Positions 1 through 11,461 of a stretch of DNA of 64,000 nt are shown in pieces. This DNA is from Endocalyx cinctus. Its lineage: Eukaryota > Ascomycota > Sordariomycetes > Amphisphaeriales > Apiosporaceae. Below the pieces are notes generated by a model. That model was given only the letters and a program-made list of their open reading frames with translations. It had not been told where the DNA came from and ran no database searches. The position numbers were made by a program, and so were the translations under genes. The stretch's first letter is position 1. Each line of letters begins with the position of its first letter. The stretch is taken from assembly GCA_001600455.1 (NCBI GenBank), contig BCKC01000003.1, positions 4,040,206 through 4,104,205 on the forward strand. Reading direction: 5' to 3'.

Positions 1-996
1 GTCATGGTCAACACGGCGTACGGAAGGTCGGGCTGGAATTTGGTTTAGGCTCAAAAGCAAAATGACTTGATCAGGCGAAAAGCTTGAGTTCAGCAGCGAA
101 ATGGAAATGTTAATAGTCATTTGAATACCCCAGTTCTGATGTTATCATCTCCTTCCAAACTTCTTTTCACAGTGCTGGCTGCTATCAAAAGATATAGTGG
201 CGAAAAAAAAATGGCAACGATGAAAGCCGGTTGCCAATCTAGGACTGACGCTTTTATATTTACCTCTCGATGCCAATGATCCAAGGCCGTATCTGCTAAA
301 GAACTCGAGGTTCAATTTTTTGCTCAAGTTCGAGCCTGATTTTGATCCTCACGAGACTAATGACGACACTTGTGTGTACAGCAAGTTAATCGATCCGCAA
401 CACACAGGCATAATGAACAACGCAGGAACCACGCGAGCCACCTGATCATCTCGATATAAACCGAAACGGTCCGTAGCGACAATTGCCTACCAGGTTGTCG
501 GTATAGTAGGTCTTAAATATTAACGTTATATCAGAGATTCCCAAATGGGAGGCTTCAAAGTTGTTTACTTAGGTATATTGTATTGGTCAAAAAGCTTTTG
601 AGATTGCTTCGTTGCATCCTTATAGCTTGTGCATAAATACAGCCCCAGCTGAGCTGAATGAAAGCAGAAAATGCGCTATTCCTAATTCGTTCAAAACAGA
701 CAAATCTGTACGCGGTACGGAGTAGTGTAAAAAAGCCCCTATTGACTGTTTCGCCTGCACAAGCCGCCAAAAATGAAACAACGAAACACGTTCAAAACAG
801 ATTTACATCCTGGGCACTTGGTGTATGGCAAATACGGATGTCAAGGTTAGGTTCTCATGTATATCAAGAAATTAAATATATGTATGTAGTTGTTGATTCT
901 ATGTAAAGTCGAAATAACATCATTTCTCAACTCACCACTACCTACTAATCATAATTTGCTAAATAATAATTCAAGTCAACCTCGACGCTTTACAAG
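1..996. other. left-edge spacer, no gene seen
   Basis: AT-rich sequence with only short reading frames that lack codon bias or recognisable motifs. It holds one copy of the dispersed 10-mer GTACGGAGTA at 715-724. It presumably contains the 5' leader of the SET gene that starts at 997. Confidence 0.6.
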
Positions 997-2341
997 ATGC
1001 GAAATCACCAATACATTCTGATCTTCGCAACTCCTGTTTTAGGCGCAAATCCATCTCTTAAAACTTATCCTGACAGAGAGATATGTTACTGGACTTCTAT
1101 ATCCTCGCCTTTCACTAACGATATTTGTCTATCATCCCAATATAGTGGTGTGGATCAAATACAGGTAGATTGGAACGCTTCGCAAGTAATAGAGGAAGAA
1201 ACCTCGAAGTCTGAGGCTGAAAAACTTGAGGAAGATGCGTGGAGCGAACCTGTTTCTTGCGCTGGCAAATACTGCGTCTATGCAAACCCTGGATATTCTG
1301 GTCAAGGGACATCCACAGTGACAACGAAGAAAAATCTCAAGAGAATCGAGCGCTTAGAGAGCGTATCCACTGATCAATCTTCGGGCGATCATTTTGATAG
1401 TAAAAATGATGATAGTAAATTCAAAGTAGCGGAAGTTCCAGGCCGAGGTAAAGGGCTCGTAGCAGAACGGCTCATTCGCGAAGGAGAAAATATCATGAAA
1501 TCGAAACCGGCGCTGCTCGCTCATCGGGAAATGTTCCAGGATCTCGAACTGGCAGATATCTATAGGCTGTTAGATACAGCCATCGAGCGCTTGCCATCGG
1601 CCCGGAAACAGAGCTATATGGAACTGGCATCGGCGATGGGAGGTCATAAGATCACCGACATCATGTTTACGAACTCGTTTCAAATCGGCCTTGGTGAGCA
1701 TCAGGACGGCTTTCACTACGGCGTCTTTCCAGACGTCGCACGTTTAAATCACGATTGCAGGCCAAAGTAAGTTTGCGTTCGCCCATCTCCCAAGTACTCT
1801 GGACTGATATAATTGTAGCCTGGTGTTCTACATCGACAAAGACCTCACGCATCATACCTACGCCGTAAGGGATATCCAGCCCGGGGAAGAGCTTACGATA
1901 TCCTACGTGGACCCGTTTCAACCGCGTGTTTTGCGTCAGCAGCGGACACGGGACACCTTGGGATTCACGTGCACATGTGCTACCTGCGCACTTCCGGAGT
2001 CGAAGTCGAAGGCTTCCGACGCCAGACTTCTCTCAATAAGCCAGATAGAAGGGGAACTCGGGGACTTCGAGAGCCAGGCGGCATCTCCAGCCTTGATCGA
2101 AAAACTACTGGCACTTTACGAGGAAGAGAAGCTCCACTGCAAGCTCGCTGGTGCGTATACGCTCGCGGCCCTCAACTACAACATGTTTGGTCTGCCCGGA
2201 CCGGCGAAGAAATACGCGCAGTTGGCAGCAACGGCGGGACTACTAGAGAATGGACCTAATTCTCAAGACGTTAGAGTCATGCTTGACTTGGCCAGTAGCC
2301 CAAAAGATCATTGGTCTTGGAATTTGAAGCCTCGCAAATGA
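997..2341 (+). CDS. SET-domain protein (SMYD/SET5-like), putative signal peptide
   Basis: Two exons, 997-1766 and 1819-2341, joined by a 52-nt intron (donor GTAAGT, acceptor TTGTAG), give 430 residues. Splicing converts RPK-stop into RPN and so completes the canonical SET motif RLNHDCRPN at about residues 249-257. GEELTISYVDPF follows at about 280 (cofactor/active-site Tyr), then a post-SET cysteine cluster CTCATC near 308. SET proteins transfer methyl groups from S-adenosylmethionine to lysine; the substrate here is unknown. The N-terminus (MRNHQYILIFATPVLGANP) looks like a weak signal peptide, followed by a Cys-containing segment SCAGKYCVYANPGYSG, an arrangement I associate with secretory-pathway fungal SET proteins. 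The C-terminal helices resemble the tail of the SET5 group. The family is sure. Location and substrate are inference, and the start codon is the first in-frame ATG. Confidence 0.88.
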
Positions 2342-3473
2342 AGCCGAGGTTCTGCTTCCGCGAGTCAGGCGGACTGGACTGATCGGCAAGACTGGCCATC
2401 CCCTGCCCAGAAATAAATATACAGCTCCGGTATATTTCGGGTGATTACGGCGCATTGGTGTCCTTCCTAGAGATCAAGTTCCTGAAGCTAAGCTAACAGC
2501 CACAAGCCATAGATGGAAGGCCAAGCCATCCCTAACGTTGCCATGGATATCTAGTGTTATTAAATACAGGAAATATAGTACGATTATTTTACGGATATTT
2601 CACCAATCTACTCCTAGAGGAGATTATTTTATAGGAAACTTTAGTTCATTATCTTTTCTCCGGGCGTACACTACAGTCGGGAAATTTATCAAAGCCGTGA
2701 AATTAGATACTCAACTCGCCAGGGGAAAACTCATATTGCACATGCCACCTCGGGATTTATATATCATAAATATTACAGTAGCTTTTGTACCATGTTGCTT
2801 GGAACGCTACGTGTTAATTTTATGGAAATACAGAGGGCTATCATATATTATATCTAATAAAAACAACTCGGTACGCCTATATCTAAAATTAAAAAGGCTA
2901 ATGAGCACCTTATTTCAAGTAGCCTATATATGAATAAACAAAAATGCAACTTGTTTTGGCAAGAATCAAGGCATTCTTTCTATGCCTACATCATAAAGAC
3001 GTTGTGTTTCTGAAGAGGCATTTCTTTAGCGGCACACTAGAAATATTATGCCTATAAACGTTAAGCTATCGAGGACTACGTATACCAAATGGTGACAGAC
3101 AATAGTTCCTTTGGTAGTACTCTTAGGTTCCGAATAAGACATCTTACATTAAAAACTTATCAAATTTCAAACAGGTTAATACCTGTATCTTATTTTTCTG
3201 TATTCTGTATCATATATTGTGATACTTATACAGTGTATATAAGTCAGTAACTACATAGGTAAATATGGCCCATTTTCGCTAATGCAGGAAGGGTTCAGCT
3301 AAATTGATCTCTGAAACAGTTGAAATCAATAACTTACTGTTGTTACTGTACTACTAGCATTTTCAAATATTTATTTTTGGTTATTGAAATCAATAGCTCC
3401 TTCATCCCAACTGTTTTAAATTGGACGAAAAGCTAAAACGATAAGAAAAGAAACAAACCCCATCCCTCTCAAA
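2342..3473. other. AT-rich spacer, no gene seen
   Basis: Strongly AT-rich. The 131-codon open frame at 2538-2933 has composition typical of random AT-rich DNA and shows no domain. The end of the stretch is the leader of the PI-PLC gene. Confidence 0.6.
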
Positions 3474-4895
3474 ATGGCCGATTTAACTATTCGTAACCTC
3501 ACCGCAACCCCGCTTGAGCTAAAGCTTATAGAGCGCTTAGAGGGGCAGCCAGCTAGCGGGGAATCGGACAGTCACCACCATCACGCAAAGAAAATCACCA
3601 GCAAGATTACGGGTATCTTTAGCAACTCATCGTCGTCTTTAGTCTCGCCCAACGTCGAGGTAGCCCAAAACGAGGTTCGAGATCGGAGGGAGGTCTCGAT
3701 TCCGATAGGATGCTTCGAGACCCGCTTAATAGATATCCGCGCCGCGGATCCCAACCGGGAAGTGACGAGGCTGACGTTCCACTCGAGCGACGGACACCAG
3801 TATCAGGTGGATGTGCCGAGCTCGTCGCGGCGCAGCACGGTGATGAAGAAGCTGGACGACGCGGCGCCTAACGAGTACACGACGGTGTACGTGCAGGCGG
3901 GCAGCTGCCTGGCCATCTTCAGCTCGACGCACCTCTCGAGCTGGATGCGGGAGCTCAAGGACGAGTTCCCGCTCTCGTCGCTCTCGATCCCGGGCACGCA
4001 CAACAGCCCGACCTGCCACGTGGCGCTCCCGTCGGTGCGGTGCCAGGCCGTCGGTGTGCGCGAGCAGCTCGATAACGGCGTGCGGTTCCTCGACGTCCGG
4101 GTCAACGTGCCGCAGGACTCGAACGAGCTCGCCCTCGTGCACAGCGCCTTTCCCATCGCCCTGACGGGGACCAAGTACATCCGGGGCCTGCTGGACGACA
4201 TCTACGCCTTCCTGGACGCGAACCCGTCCGAGACGATCATCATGAGCGTCAAGCGGGAGGGCACGGGGAAAGGGAACGACGAGAAGCTGTCGCTCCTGCT
4301 GAAGGAAAAGTTTTACGAGGGCGGACGCCGGTGGTTCACCGAGCCCCGGATCCCGCGCCTGGGCGAGGTCCGCGGCCGGATCGTGCTCCTGCGGCGGCAC
4401 GCGAACGACCAGTCCCTCAACGGCGAGTGGGGCGGGCAGGGCTGGGCCATCGACGGCAGCCAGTGGCCGGACAACTGCGAGGACGGCCTCCTCGGGAGCG
4501 GCCTGGGCCGGATCCAGGACTTCTACGAGATCGACGGGACGACCAACATCGAGAAGAAGATCGGGCTCGCGCGCAGCCACCTCGAGCGGGCGGGCGAGCT
4601 CGTCTGCCCGGCCGACGCCGGCGCGAAGCCCCACCCGTTCTTCGTCAACTTCCTGAGCGCCAGCAACTTCTTCAACGCCAACTGCTGGCCCGAGAAGATC
4701 GCCGCCAAGGCGAACCCAGCCGTCGTCGAGTACCTGTGCTTGCGCCACGGCGAGCCCGGAAAGGGCCCCGCCGGCCTCGGCGTCGGCGACGCGGGCACCG
4801 GTATCGTGGTCACCGACTGGGTCGGCTTGAACGGGGATTGGGATCTTATCCGGTGCATCGTTGGGTGGAACGCACGATTACAGCTAAAGAAATGA
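3474..4895 (+). CDS. PI-PLC X-domain-containing phosphodiesterase
   Basis: Single-exon gene of 473 residues. The catalytic half shows the PI-PLC X signature of the single-domain (bacterial-like) class: SIPGTHNSPT with the first catalytic His at about residue 175, GVRFLDVRV (a metal or arginine-site equivalent), and LALVHSAF with the second His at about 223. A TIM-barrel pattern follows (ETIIMSVKREG, GRIVLLRRH, FFVNFLSASNFF). Enzymes of this type cleave phosphatidylinositol or GPI-like lipids into diacylglycerol and a cyclic inositol phosphate. The first 150 residues are a fungal N-terminal region with a His-rich stretch and no clear signal peptide. Neither the Y domain nor the C2 domain of eukaryotic PLC-delta is present. 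The gene is markedly GC-rich, unlike the AT-rich DNA on both sides. The start ATG sits in a good context (CTCAAAATGGCC). Confidence 0.9.
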   Translation: MADLTIRNLTATPLELKLIERLEGQPASGESDSHHHHAKKITSKITGIFSNSSSSLVSPNVEVAQNEVRDRREVSIPIGCFETRLIDIRAADPNREVTRLTFHSSDGHQYQVDVPSSSRRSTVMKKLDDAAPNEYTTVYVQAGSCLAIFSSTHLSSWMRELKDEFPLSSLSIPGTHNSPTCHVALPSVRCQAVGVREQLDNGVRFLDVRVNVPQDSNELALVHSAFPIALTGTKYIRGLLDDIYAFLDANPSETIIMSVKREGTGKGNDEKLSLLLKEKFYEGGRRWFTEPRIPRLGEVRGRIVLLRRHANDQSLNGEWGGQGWAIDGSQWPDNCEDGLLGSGLGRIQDFYEIDGTTNIEKKIGLARSHLERAGELVCPADAGAKPHPFFVNFLSASNFFNANCWPEKIAAKANPAVVEYLCLRHGEPGKGPAGLGVGDAGTGIVVTDWVGLNGDWDLIRCIVGWNARLQLKK

Positions 4896-5851
4896 TATAT
4901 ATCTGATAAAAATGAGTCTCTTCTGAGGAAAATCCCTGTTGTCACTATCACTAGGAAATGCTAGCCCTAGCTGGTAGATGAGCCCCTTTGAATACTAGAC
5001 AAATTGACGGCTGTGTAAACCGCGGATGCTGTCTTATCTTGCAAGACCGATATAGTGGGGTACACAAAAGAGAGAGAGAGAGAGAAAAGAAATTACGTGA
5101 TTGGTATAGGTGTCTGAATAAAATTATAAACCGTTAGAGCTATAGATACGTCGGGAATATTAGCAATGTTATTTTACGATAGATCGATTCGAACGTCGTT
5201 TACCACTAAGTAAGTAGTAGTTTTGTAGTGTATTAGCATATGTATTTTCTTACACACTTCTCGCTATTGTTGCCTAGGTTACAATATACAAGTTAATTTG
5301 CAGCCCCTTTTCTCATTCCGTATCCGAAGACTCAAGAGAAGCTAAAATAGATTTCATAGAAGCCTCGTCTTATATTTGGTATATATCTACTGAAGCACTT
5401 ACGTATCTTCGTACTCCCGGTAATTCTGGTCTTGGTACGCTACTGCTAGTATTCGGTAAGTATGTGAGAAAATCGTATAGTATATTGTACTAATGTAGAT
5501 TAGGGAAGTGGGGAGAAAACCTAATATTCTCGTCGGACCCAAAATGGCTGAGAACCTAGCCGCCTAGGTATTGTAGTTTTACGGTAAACCAAGCCCCTAT
5601 ATCACGGTAGGCCAGAGTTACTGGGAACAAAAAAAAAGAAGTAAACTTTCATTACGCATATAACGGGGTGTAGCAATTAACAATTAGCGCATATTGTGCA
5701 ACTCACAGAAGGGCCTGAGTCTCTAACGATAGGACTGGCCCTTGGAGATGAAGACCTGGGGAATTTTCATTGCTAGCAGCATGGAATTATATCGGTCGGG
5801 ATAAAAAAGGGGAACAAAAAAAAAGTCAAAAAGGAAAAAAAAAAAATAATA
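4896..5851. other. spacer with (AG)n microsatellite, no gene seen
   Basis: AT-rich spacer with an (AG)n run at about 5068-5084. The right end contains the T-tract terminator of the minus-strand tRNA (complement of the A-run at 5835-5846). Confidence 0.55.
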
Positions 5852-5932
5852 CGACACCAAGGAGATTCGAACTCCTGCTCCCGAAGGAACAGCCTTAGCA
5901 GGGCTGCGCGATAACCACTCCGCCATAGTGCC
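5852..5932 (-). tRNA. tRNA-Ser(GCU)
   Basis: An 81-nt cloverleaf without an intron. The acceptor stem GGCACTA pairs with TGGTGTC (two G-U wobbles), with discriminator G. The D arm is GCG/CGC, and the anticodon arm CAGCC-CTGCTAA-GGCTG carries anticodon GCU. The long variable arm TCC-TTCG-GGA is diagnostic of serine tRNA. The T arm is AGGAG-TTCGAAT-CTCCT. Internal A and B boxes are intact. A run of T residues on the transcribed strand starts within about 6 nt of the 3' end and would terminate RNA polymerase III. It reads AGC/AGU serine codons. The sequence is identical over all 81 nt to the copy at 6891-6971. Confidence 0.97.
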
Positions 5933-6890
5933 TCATATTTATACTGTGTGGGCATTTTATTTACATATATATAAATCATCTATGACACGCCAATCTTAGT
6001 TATACTTTTCCGAAGTCATAACCCATACACTCATTCTTAAATAGGTACTGCCTGTTATTATGAAAGTATACGATATATCACAGAGCACCCGACAGTGACT
6101 GAGTGTGAATGGACAGCCCTATACTCCGTACTTAGTACTTAGCAAGATGATTACTGCCGGGGTCCTTTCGAACGGTAATACCGAGCGTCATCTGGCCGCA
6201 GCCGGTCAGCCAGCCGCCAAACATGGATAACTCAGGTCGGTAGATTGTTCTGTTCTACTCGTACCTGACACACCATTCCAATTTATACCTAGATCATGCC
6301 TTTTACGCAGATATCTGCACAAAGCCTCCGGTTCCGTAAAAAGTCTTATAATGCCTTAGTAGACTTTTTATTCATACCAAGTAAAGGATAATAATATAGC
6401 TCGATGGAAATTTTTGACTATATTTTGACTATAGAGGAGCGACCAAGTGTTTGGGTATGCCTAGGAGTCGACTGCTGTAAATTTGCTGTCTAATAAGCTG
6501 ATCTCTTTATCCCCACACTACCTATACCCGTGGACACTACCCTTTCAAGCTAGCATGTCGACATCTTGGTATATAAATCATATCTTCTATCTTATTACAA
6601 GATGTGCTTCGGTTTAAGAAAGTTTCAAAATAAACCGAAGACTTTGTGTAGCCTCAATTTTCTATATTTGCGCTCAATGCCCCTTACAATAGCAAGATGG
6701 ATAACGCTCAGGTATCACTGTCATGTATTAACCAATCCTAAGCCTAACTTTAACCTGAATCCCTATCTGAAAGAAATAAGTTACCGGACTCCACCGCTAT
6801 TACTTTACTGATTGGTCAATGCATTAAGCATAAATTGGAGTACATTATAATTTTGATTAAGACAGATAATTCATCAACCGTAAAGCGTAA
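5933..6890. other. spacer between divergent tRNA genes, no gene seen
   Basis: 958 bp of AT-rich DNA separating the two tRNA-Ser genes, which are transcribed away from each other. It contains TACTCCGTAC at 6122-6131. The 81-codon frame at 6566-6811 has no features of a real gene. The flanks of the two tRNAs are not similar to each other. Confidence 0.55.
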
Positions 6891-6971
6891 GGCACTATGG
6901 CGGAGTGGTTATCGCGCAGCCCTGCTAAGGCTGTTCCTTCGGGAGCAGGAGTTCGAATCTCCTTGGTGTCG
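6891..6971 (+). tRNA. tRNA-Ser(GCU), second identical copy
   Basis: 81 nt, identical base for base to the reverse complement of 5852-5932: the same GGCACTA/TGGTGTC acceptor stem, GCU anticodon, serine-type variable arm and T arm. It is followed immediately by eleven T residues (6972-6982), a strong RNA polymerase III terminator. Both copies keep intact stems and promoter boxes, so both look functional. Confidence 0.97.
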
Positions 6972-6982
6972 TTTTTTTTTTT
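6972..6982 (+). terminator. RNA polymerase III T-tract terminator
   Basis: Eleven consecutive T residues directly after the 3' end of the plus-strand tRNA-Ser. Confidence 0.85.
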
Positions 6983-7682
6983 GGCTTGCTTTTTTCCTTA
7001 TTCCCTTTTAACCTATTCTTTATAATCAGTTTTATTTTCTTTTCCTTTTTTTTTTTTTTTTCTTCTTCCAAGGCATACGCAAATTATTAGCTTTCCAGTT
7101 AATTATGTTATAAACGGGGCTTTCAGCTGCTGCGTTCACTGTGGATACCGTACTGTATTAGTCCCGAGGTACTCCGTACAGAGACCCCTAATTTCTTTAG
7201 GTATTATGTACAATGTACCAGCATATACATCAGCATGTACTACCTACCCAACGCGCTGTAACGTCATTGACATTCATATTGTCTTACGTCCGCTGGAGGA
7301 AATCAAGAAGTTGGCAACACTCCTTATTCAATTCAACTTCGTCTTATGCTTACTTTTTTATACGTCACCTTCTTTTCTGTTTTAATGTTTAATTATCTTT
7401 CTTTTGTATACGTTATTATTCTCTTCTCACTCAGCTTTGATTATTACTCTTTTTGTTTTTTTTTTTATACGAGACTTATTCGTGTAGTTAAGTAGCTTAT
7501 ACAAAAGCAATCAATATAACTTTAGATTGAAGTTATGGCCTGATGCGACACTCGTATCAATATTACCTTCTTCCCCATACACTTTCACATGCATTTTTAC
7601 ACCCCTTTCACCTTTAGTTTTACTCTAGCTTGACTCCTTTGGAAGGAAAAAGGTGTCCATCCCGATTTAACTTGCGGAGCAA
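6983..7682. other. T/CT-rich leader region upstream of DGAT2 gene
   Basis: AT-rich, increasingly pyrimidine-rich towards 7640, as is usual for fungal promoters and leaders. Contains TACTCCGTACAGAG at 7170-7183. No coding potential seen. Confidence 0.5.
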
Positions 7683-9881
7683 ATGGGAAAGCTAGAAGAT
7701 AGCTCTGATACCGTCGAACTCAATCATCAACCTACGAGCAGTACTGGTAGCACCCCTCGTTATTTCTATTTAGGTATGTCCTCTATTTTTTTCATTTTTT
7801 TTTCTTTCTTTCCGTTTTGATTTCTTTTTATACTATCTCCTAGACGCTATTATCACTGTCAATATCATGGCTTTTGAAGAAGATTCGGACATGCGGCGGC
7901 CCGCCGCTTCCTCTTCCCCCTCTTCGCAAAATTCGAAGCTCCCGCGATATGGGACGAGTAGATCAGGCAACGGTCATAGATCTGACAATAGTATAGGATC
8001 GAAGAGGAGTAGTCGTGTAAATCTCCCGCCCGTGAAAACTTCGGTGGGTCCGGACCCGAGCAGAGAGAGAATTACCACCAGGTCACACCGTACTAGCAAT
8101 GTATGTCCAATATGGTCACTTCGAGATGAAGAACTATACCGTAAAACTAACCCGGTTTTTAACAGACAAGTCAGGATAGCACAGACCGTTCCAGTCCACG
8201 GACACCTACCAGCTCTCGATCTACTCCGCCTAAAACAACCGCTAAACCTCGTATTGCCGAGAGCAGCTACAGGCAGCTTCCTACTCCCAAAAACAGTCCA
8301 TCTCCCGATTTAAGATCCCCGGTGAGCACAACGTCGACTACTCGTCCCTCTTCGGACTCGACTTCGGCAGCCCGCAAAAGACGAACCCGAAAAGACAAAC
8401 CTACTCAGCAAGAGCTCCAGCAAGAAGCCGAGAAGAACATGCCGTCTGTTGAAATGGATGCAAGCGTAGAGGCCATGCCTCGACGGGAGAAGGAGGAATC
8501 AAAAGACAGATCGTAAGCAAAATACCAGCAGCACAATAAATAAGACGAATTTATATCTGACTAACACCCCCATGAAAGCATAAACGCTACCGAAGAAAAT
8601 AGCAACGACGATGCTAGCCAGAAGTCGGAGGGGTCTAATGATGGGCAGACCCTAGTTCACGATGATCTGAGTTACGCAGACGCAGCGAAGCTAGATTTGG
8701 AACACCCCGGCAATGGGCATGATGAAATCCGCAACGGGGCCAACTTTTTCGATAATGAGAAGTCAGACTCGGAAGTAAACGAGCGGGACGATACTGAATC
8801 ATACCCAGACCTGGACGATATGACCATGGGTGAAATCCACAGGCCTCCGGTACCAAAAACCAACGGCAAAATCAGATGGGCGCCTTGGAATGTGCCGCTC
8901 AAGCGTCGACTTCAGACATTGGTTGTGCTGATGCACTCGCTCTGCATCATCACGCTTGTATCTATTTTTTTCGCATTGTGCGCCAATCCTTTTGCTTGGC
9001 CGCTATTGGTTATTTACCTCGTCTATGTGTTGACGTCCAAGGCCGCAACAGATGGGTCGCTTAGACACAGGAGGGAATGGTTTCGAAAGAGCTATATCTG
9101 GCACCTCTTTGCGGGATATTTCCCGGCTCGGTTACACAAGACACATAACCTGCAGCCAACGCGGAAGTACATCTTCGGCTATCATCCACACGGTATTATC
9201 TCACACGGCGCGTTCGTAGCATTCGGAAGCGACGCCCTCGGGTTTTCGGAGAAATTCCCGGGAATTCAAAACAGTCTTCTCACTTTAGACTCGAACTTCC
9301 GGATCCCGTTTTACAGGGAATACATATTGTCGATGGGCATCCGCTCTGTTTCTAAGGAATCAATTGTCAACCTTCTCACCAAAGGAGGTGCCAATGGTGA
9401 GGGTATGGGCCGCGGTGTCACAATCGTCATAGGTGGCGCCCGCGAATCTCTTGAAGCGGAGCCAGGAACCATCCGGCTCGTCCTCAAGGAACGGAAAGGT
9501 TTTGTCAAGATCGCCGTACGGACCGGAGCGGATCTTGTGCCGGTACTGGCGTTCGGGGAGAACGACTTATATGACCAACTGCACCCAGAGGAGCATACTC
9601 TCATGCATCATATCCAGATGTATGTGCTCAAATTCTGGAAATTCACGCTGCCGTTCCTTCACGGCAGGGGTATCTTTAACTACGACGTTGGTCTCATGCC
9701 GTATCGCCGCCCGCTGAACATCGTGGTCGGTGCGCCTATCAAGGTGACGCAGTCTGCCACGGTTGTTCAGGAGGAGATTGATCGGTTACACGGGCTTTAT
9801 ATTGCCGAACTCGAGAAGCTGTGGGACAGATATAAGGACGAGTTTGCGCCAGATCGAAAGGGAGAACTCGAGATCAAGTAG
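7683..9881 (+). CDS. DGA1: diacylglycerol O-acyltransferase 2 (DGAT2/Dga1 family)
   Basis: Four exons fit one frame: 7683-7773, 7844-8100, 8166-8512 and 8579-9881, giving 665 residues. Introns are 65-70 nt with GTATGT or GTAAGC donors and AG acceptors. The catalytic C-terminal half is a clear DGAT2: two adjacent membrane segments (LVVLMHSLCIITLVSIFFAL and WPLLVIYLVYVLT), the active-site motif YHPHGIISHGAF, the conserved GGARESLEAEPG, LAFGENDLYDQ, and RGIFNYDVGLMPYRRPLNIV near the end. The family makes triacylglycerol from diacylglycerol and acyl-CoA at the ER and lipid droplets. The first three exons add roughly 300 residues of Ser/Thr/Pro/Lys-rich, probably disordered sequence, well beyond the usual fungal length. 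Exon 1 is inferred only from splice signals and frame; an ATG at 7867 in exon 2 is an alternative start. Confidence 0.9.
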
Positions 9882-11461
9882 TAACGGAGCCGAGATCGAC
9901 TCACATCTGATCAATGCGCCCGCTCATCTTGCGTGTGATAAGTAAAGCGACGAACTTCCTACCCTACTATTACCCTATTACCTACTTATCGAAAGGTCAT
10001 GCTTTGTTTTATACTGATTTGTTTTGTTTTTTTATTTTATTTTATTTTTTTCCATGTGTTATTGGTTTATTGGACTACCCGCAGACTATCTGCGTATACG
10101 GTTGGGTGATGGGAACCGGTCAAAGGGGGGGCGTAACTAGGTAGATACACATAATAGCTTCACTGCGACCAGGGCAAGAGTGTTTATATAGTATGCACTT
10201 CTAGCCTGGATGATTTAGGATGGTTAATCCGTAAATCCATGGATCGGTAGAGAAAATTTTCACCTAAGAGAACGAATCAAATTGTATTGTTATCATCTTC
10301 AGCGAATATCTACCGAAGATTTTCTCAAATTTAAACTATTTATCTCAACAAGCTTTGTTGTTGGGTTATGAACAACTCATTTCGAAAACTGATGTAAATG
10401 ATTTTCGATGTAGCTGCTAGGCAATTGAATCAGCCAGCCCTCTTTGAAATCACGCTAATATGCACTTATCCTCATCCTTCTACACGGGCCCAAATTTCTT
10501 CTCTCACCCCGGCGCCCTACTCATATCATATGGAGATACGGTCGACTTAATGAAACTGGGTGACGCACCCCGGCGCTTAAAATGTGTGCACACTGCACAC
10601 AGCCTTTCCCCCACGATTTATAACTTGCATCGGAGCAGGGTATTCTTTCAGCTTGGTATCAGGGGAGGATTGGATTTTGGCCAATGTCGACGCTGGCTTT
10701 CGTTTGATAATATGCGGTTGGTTGTAGGCTACATCTAGTGTTACATTATTGGAGATTAGAGCTGCTAGGTATGCGGTATACAAGGCTTCCTCTTGGCTCA
10801 GCCGTATCGTATCATGGAGACAAGTATATCGAAATTCCCCATCTTAACCGCCGATTACAGTAAGATCTTTCTTGTATCTTTGCTTTCCTCAATCCCTCCT
10901 CATCCTGTTGTATTTAACAAGTTAGTTGGTCACAATGTGCACGGTTGAGGTTTACGTATACGATCGTAGCGTAAATAATTGATATAAGTTGGGTTCCGCT
11001 GATCGGATTCACATGCTATGTACGGAGTATACTGAGACACTATGCACTATCCATTCTGCCAGTGTCTTTCAGGACATACACGTATATCAACAAGTTCACC
11101 TGGCGCAATCGGATACAAAAACTTTAACATTATATGTACCTAGGCCGCTAGGTATATGTACACATATGAACGTACTAATCGGGGAAGAAGGCCGCTCATA
11201 TATTCGAATATAGACTATCTACCTACACCGTAGAGGGATAACCATACTTTTCTTCTATTTAATGCTACCATTTACTCGAAGTACTTGTTTGGACCTGTTA
11301 TGATTGTTATTCCACAAAAAGATCCGCGCTTCATATCTACGTGATACTACATCACGAAGAATTATAATTCCTTCTTTAAACCTCTACTAAGAAATCGATT
11401 ACCATTCCATACGGACTTCTCATCTATTAATACCATTTTTCATACCAAACGCGCCTGCAAC
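9882..11461. other. spacer, no gene seen
   Basis: AT-rich spacer. Frames at 10460-10738 and 10989-11213 lack motifs. GTACGGAGTA lies at 11020-11029, and CCTAGG/CTAGG-type palindromic steps lie near 11140-11155. The last 200 bases are the presumed leader of the dynamin gene. Confidence 0.55.

Noticed and set aside
2538..2933. 131-codon plus-strand frame in the AT-rich spacer
   Set aside because: AT-rich random-like composition, no domain, no splice or leader context.
3726..4748. 340-codon minus-strand open frame opposite the PI-PLC gene
   Set aside because: It is an antisense shadow of a GC-rich coding region. The plus strand has clear PI-PLC motifs, and the minus product is Arg/Val/Ala/Glu-rich with no domain.
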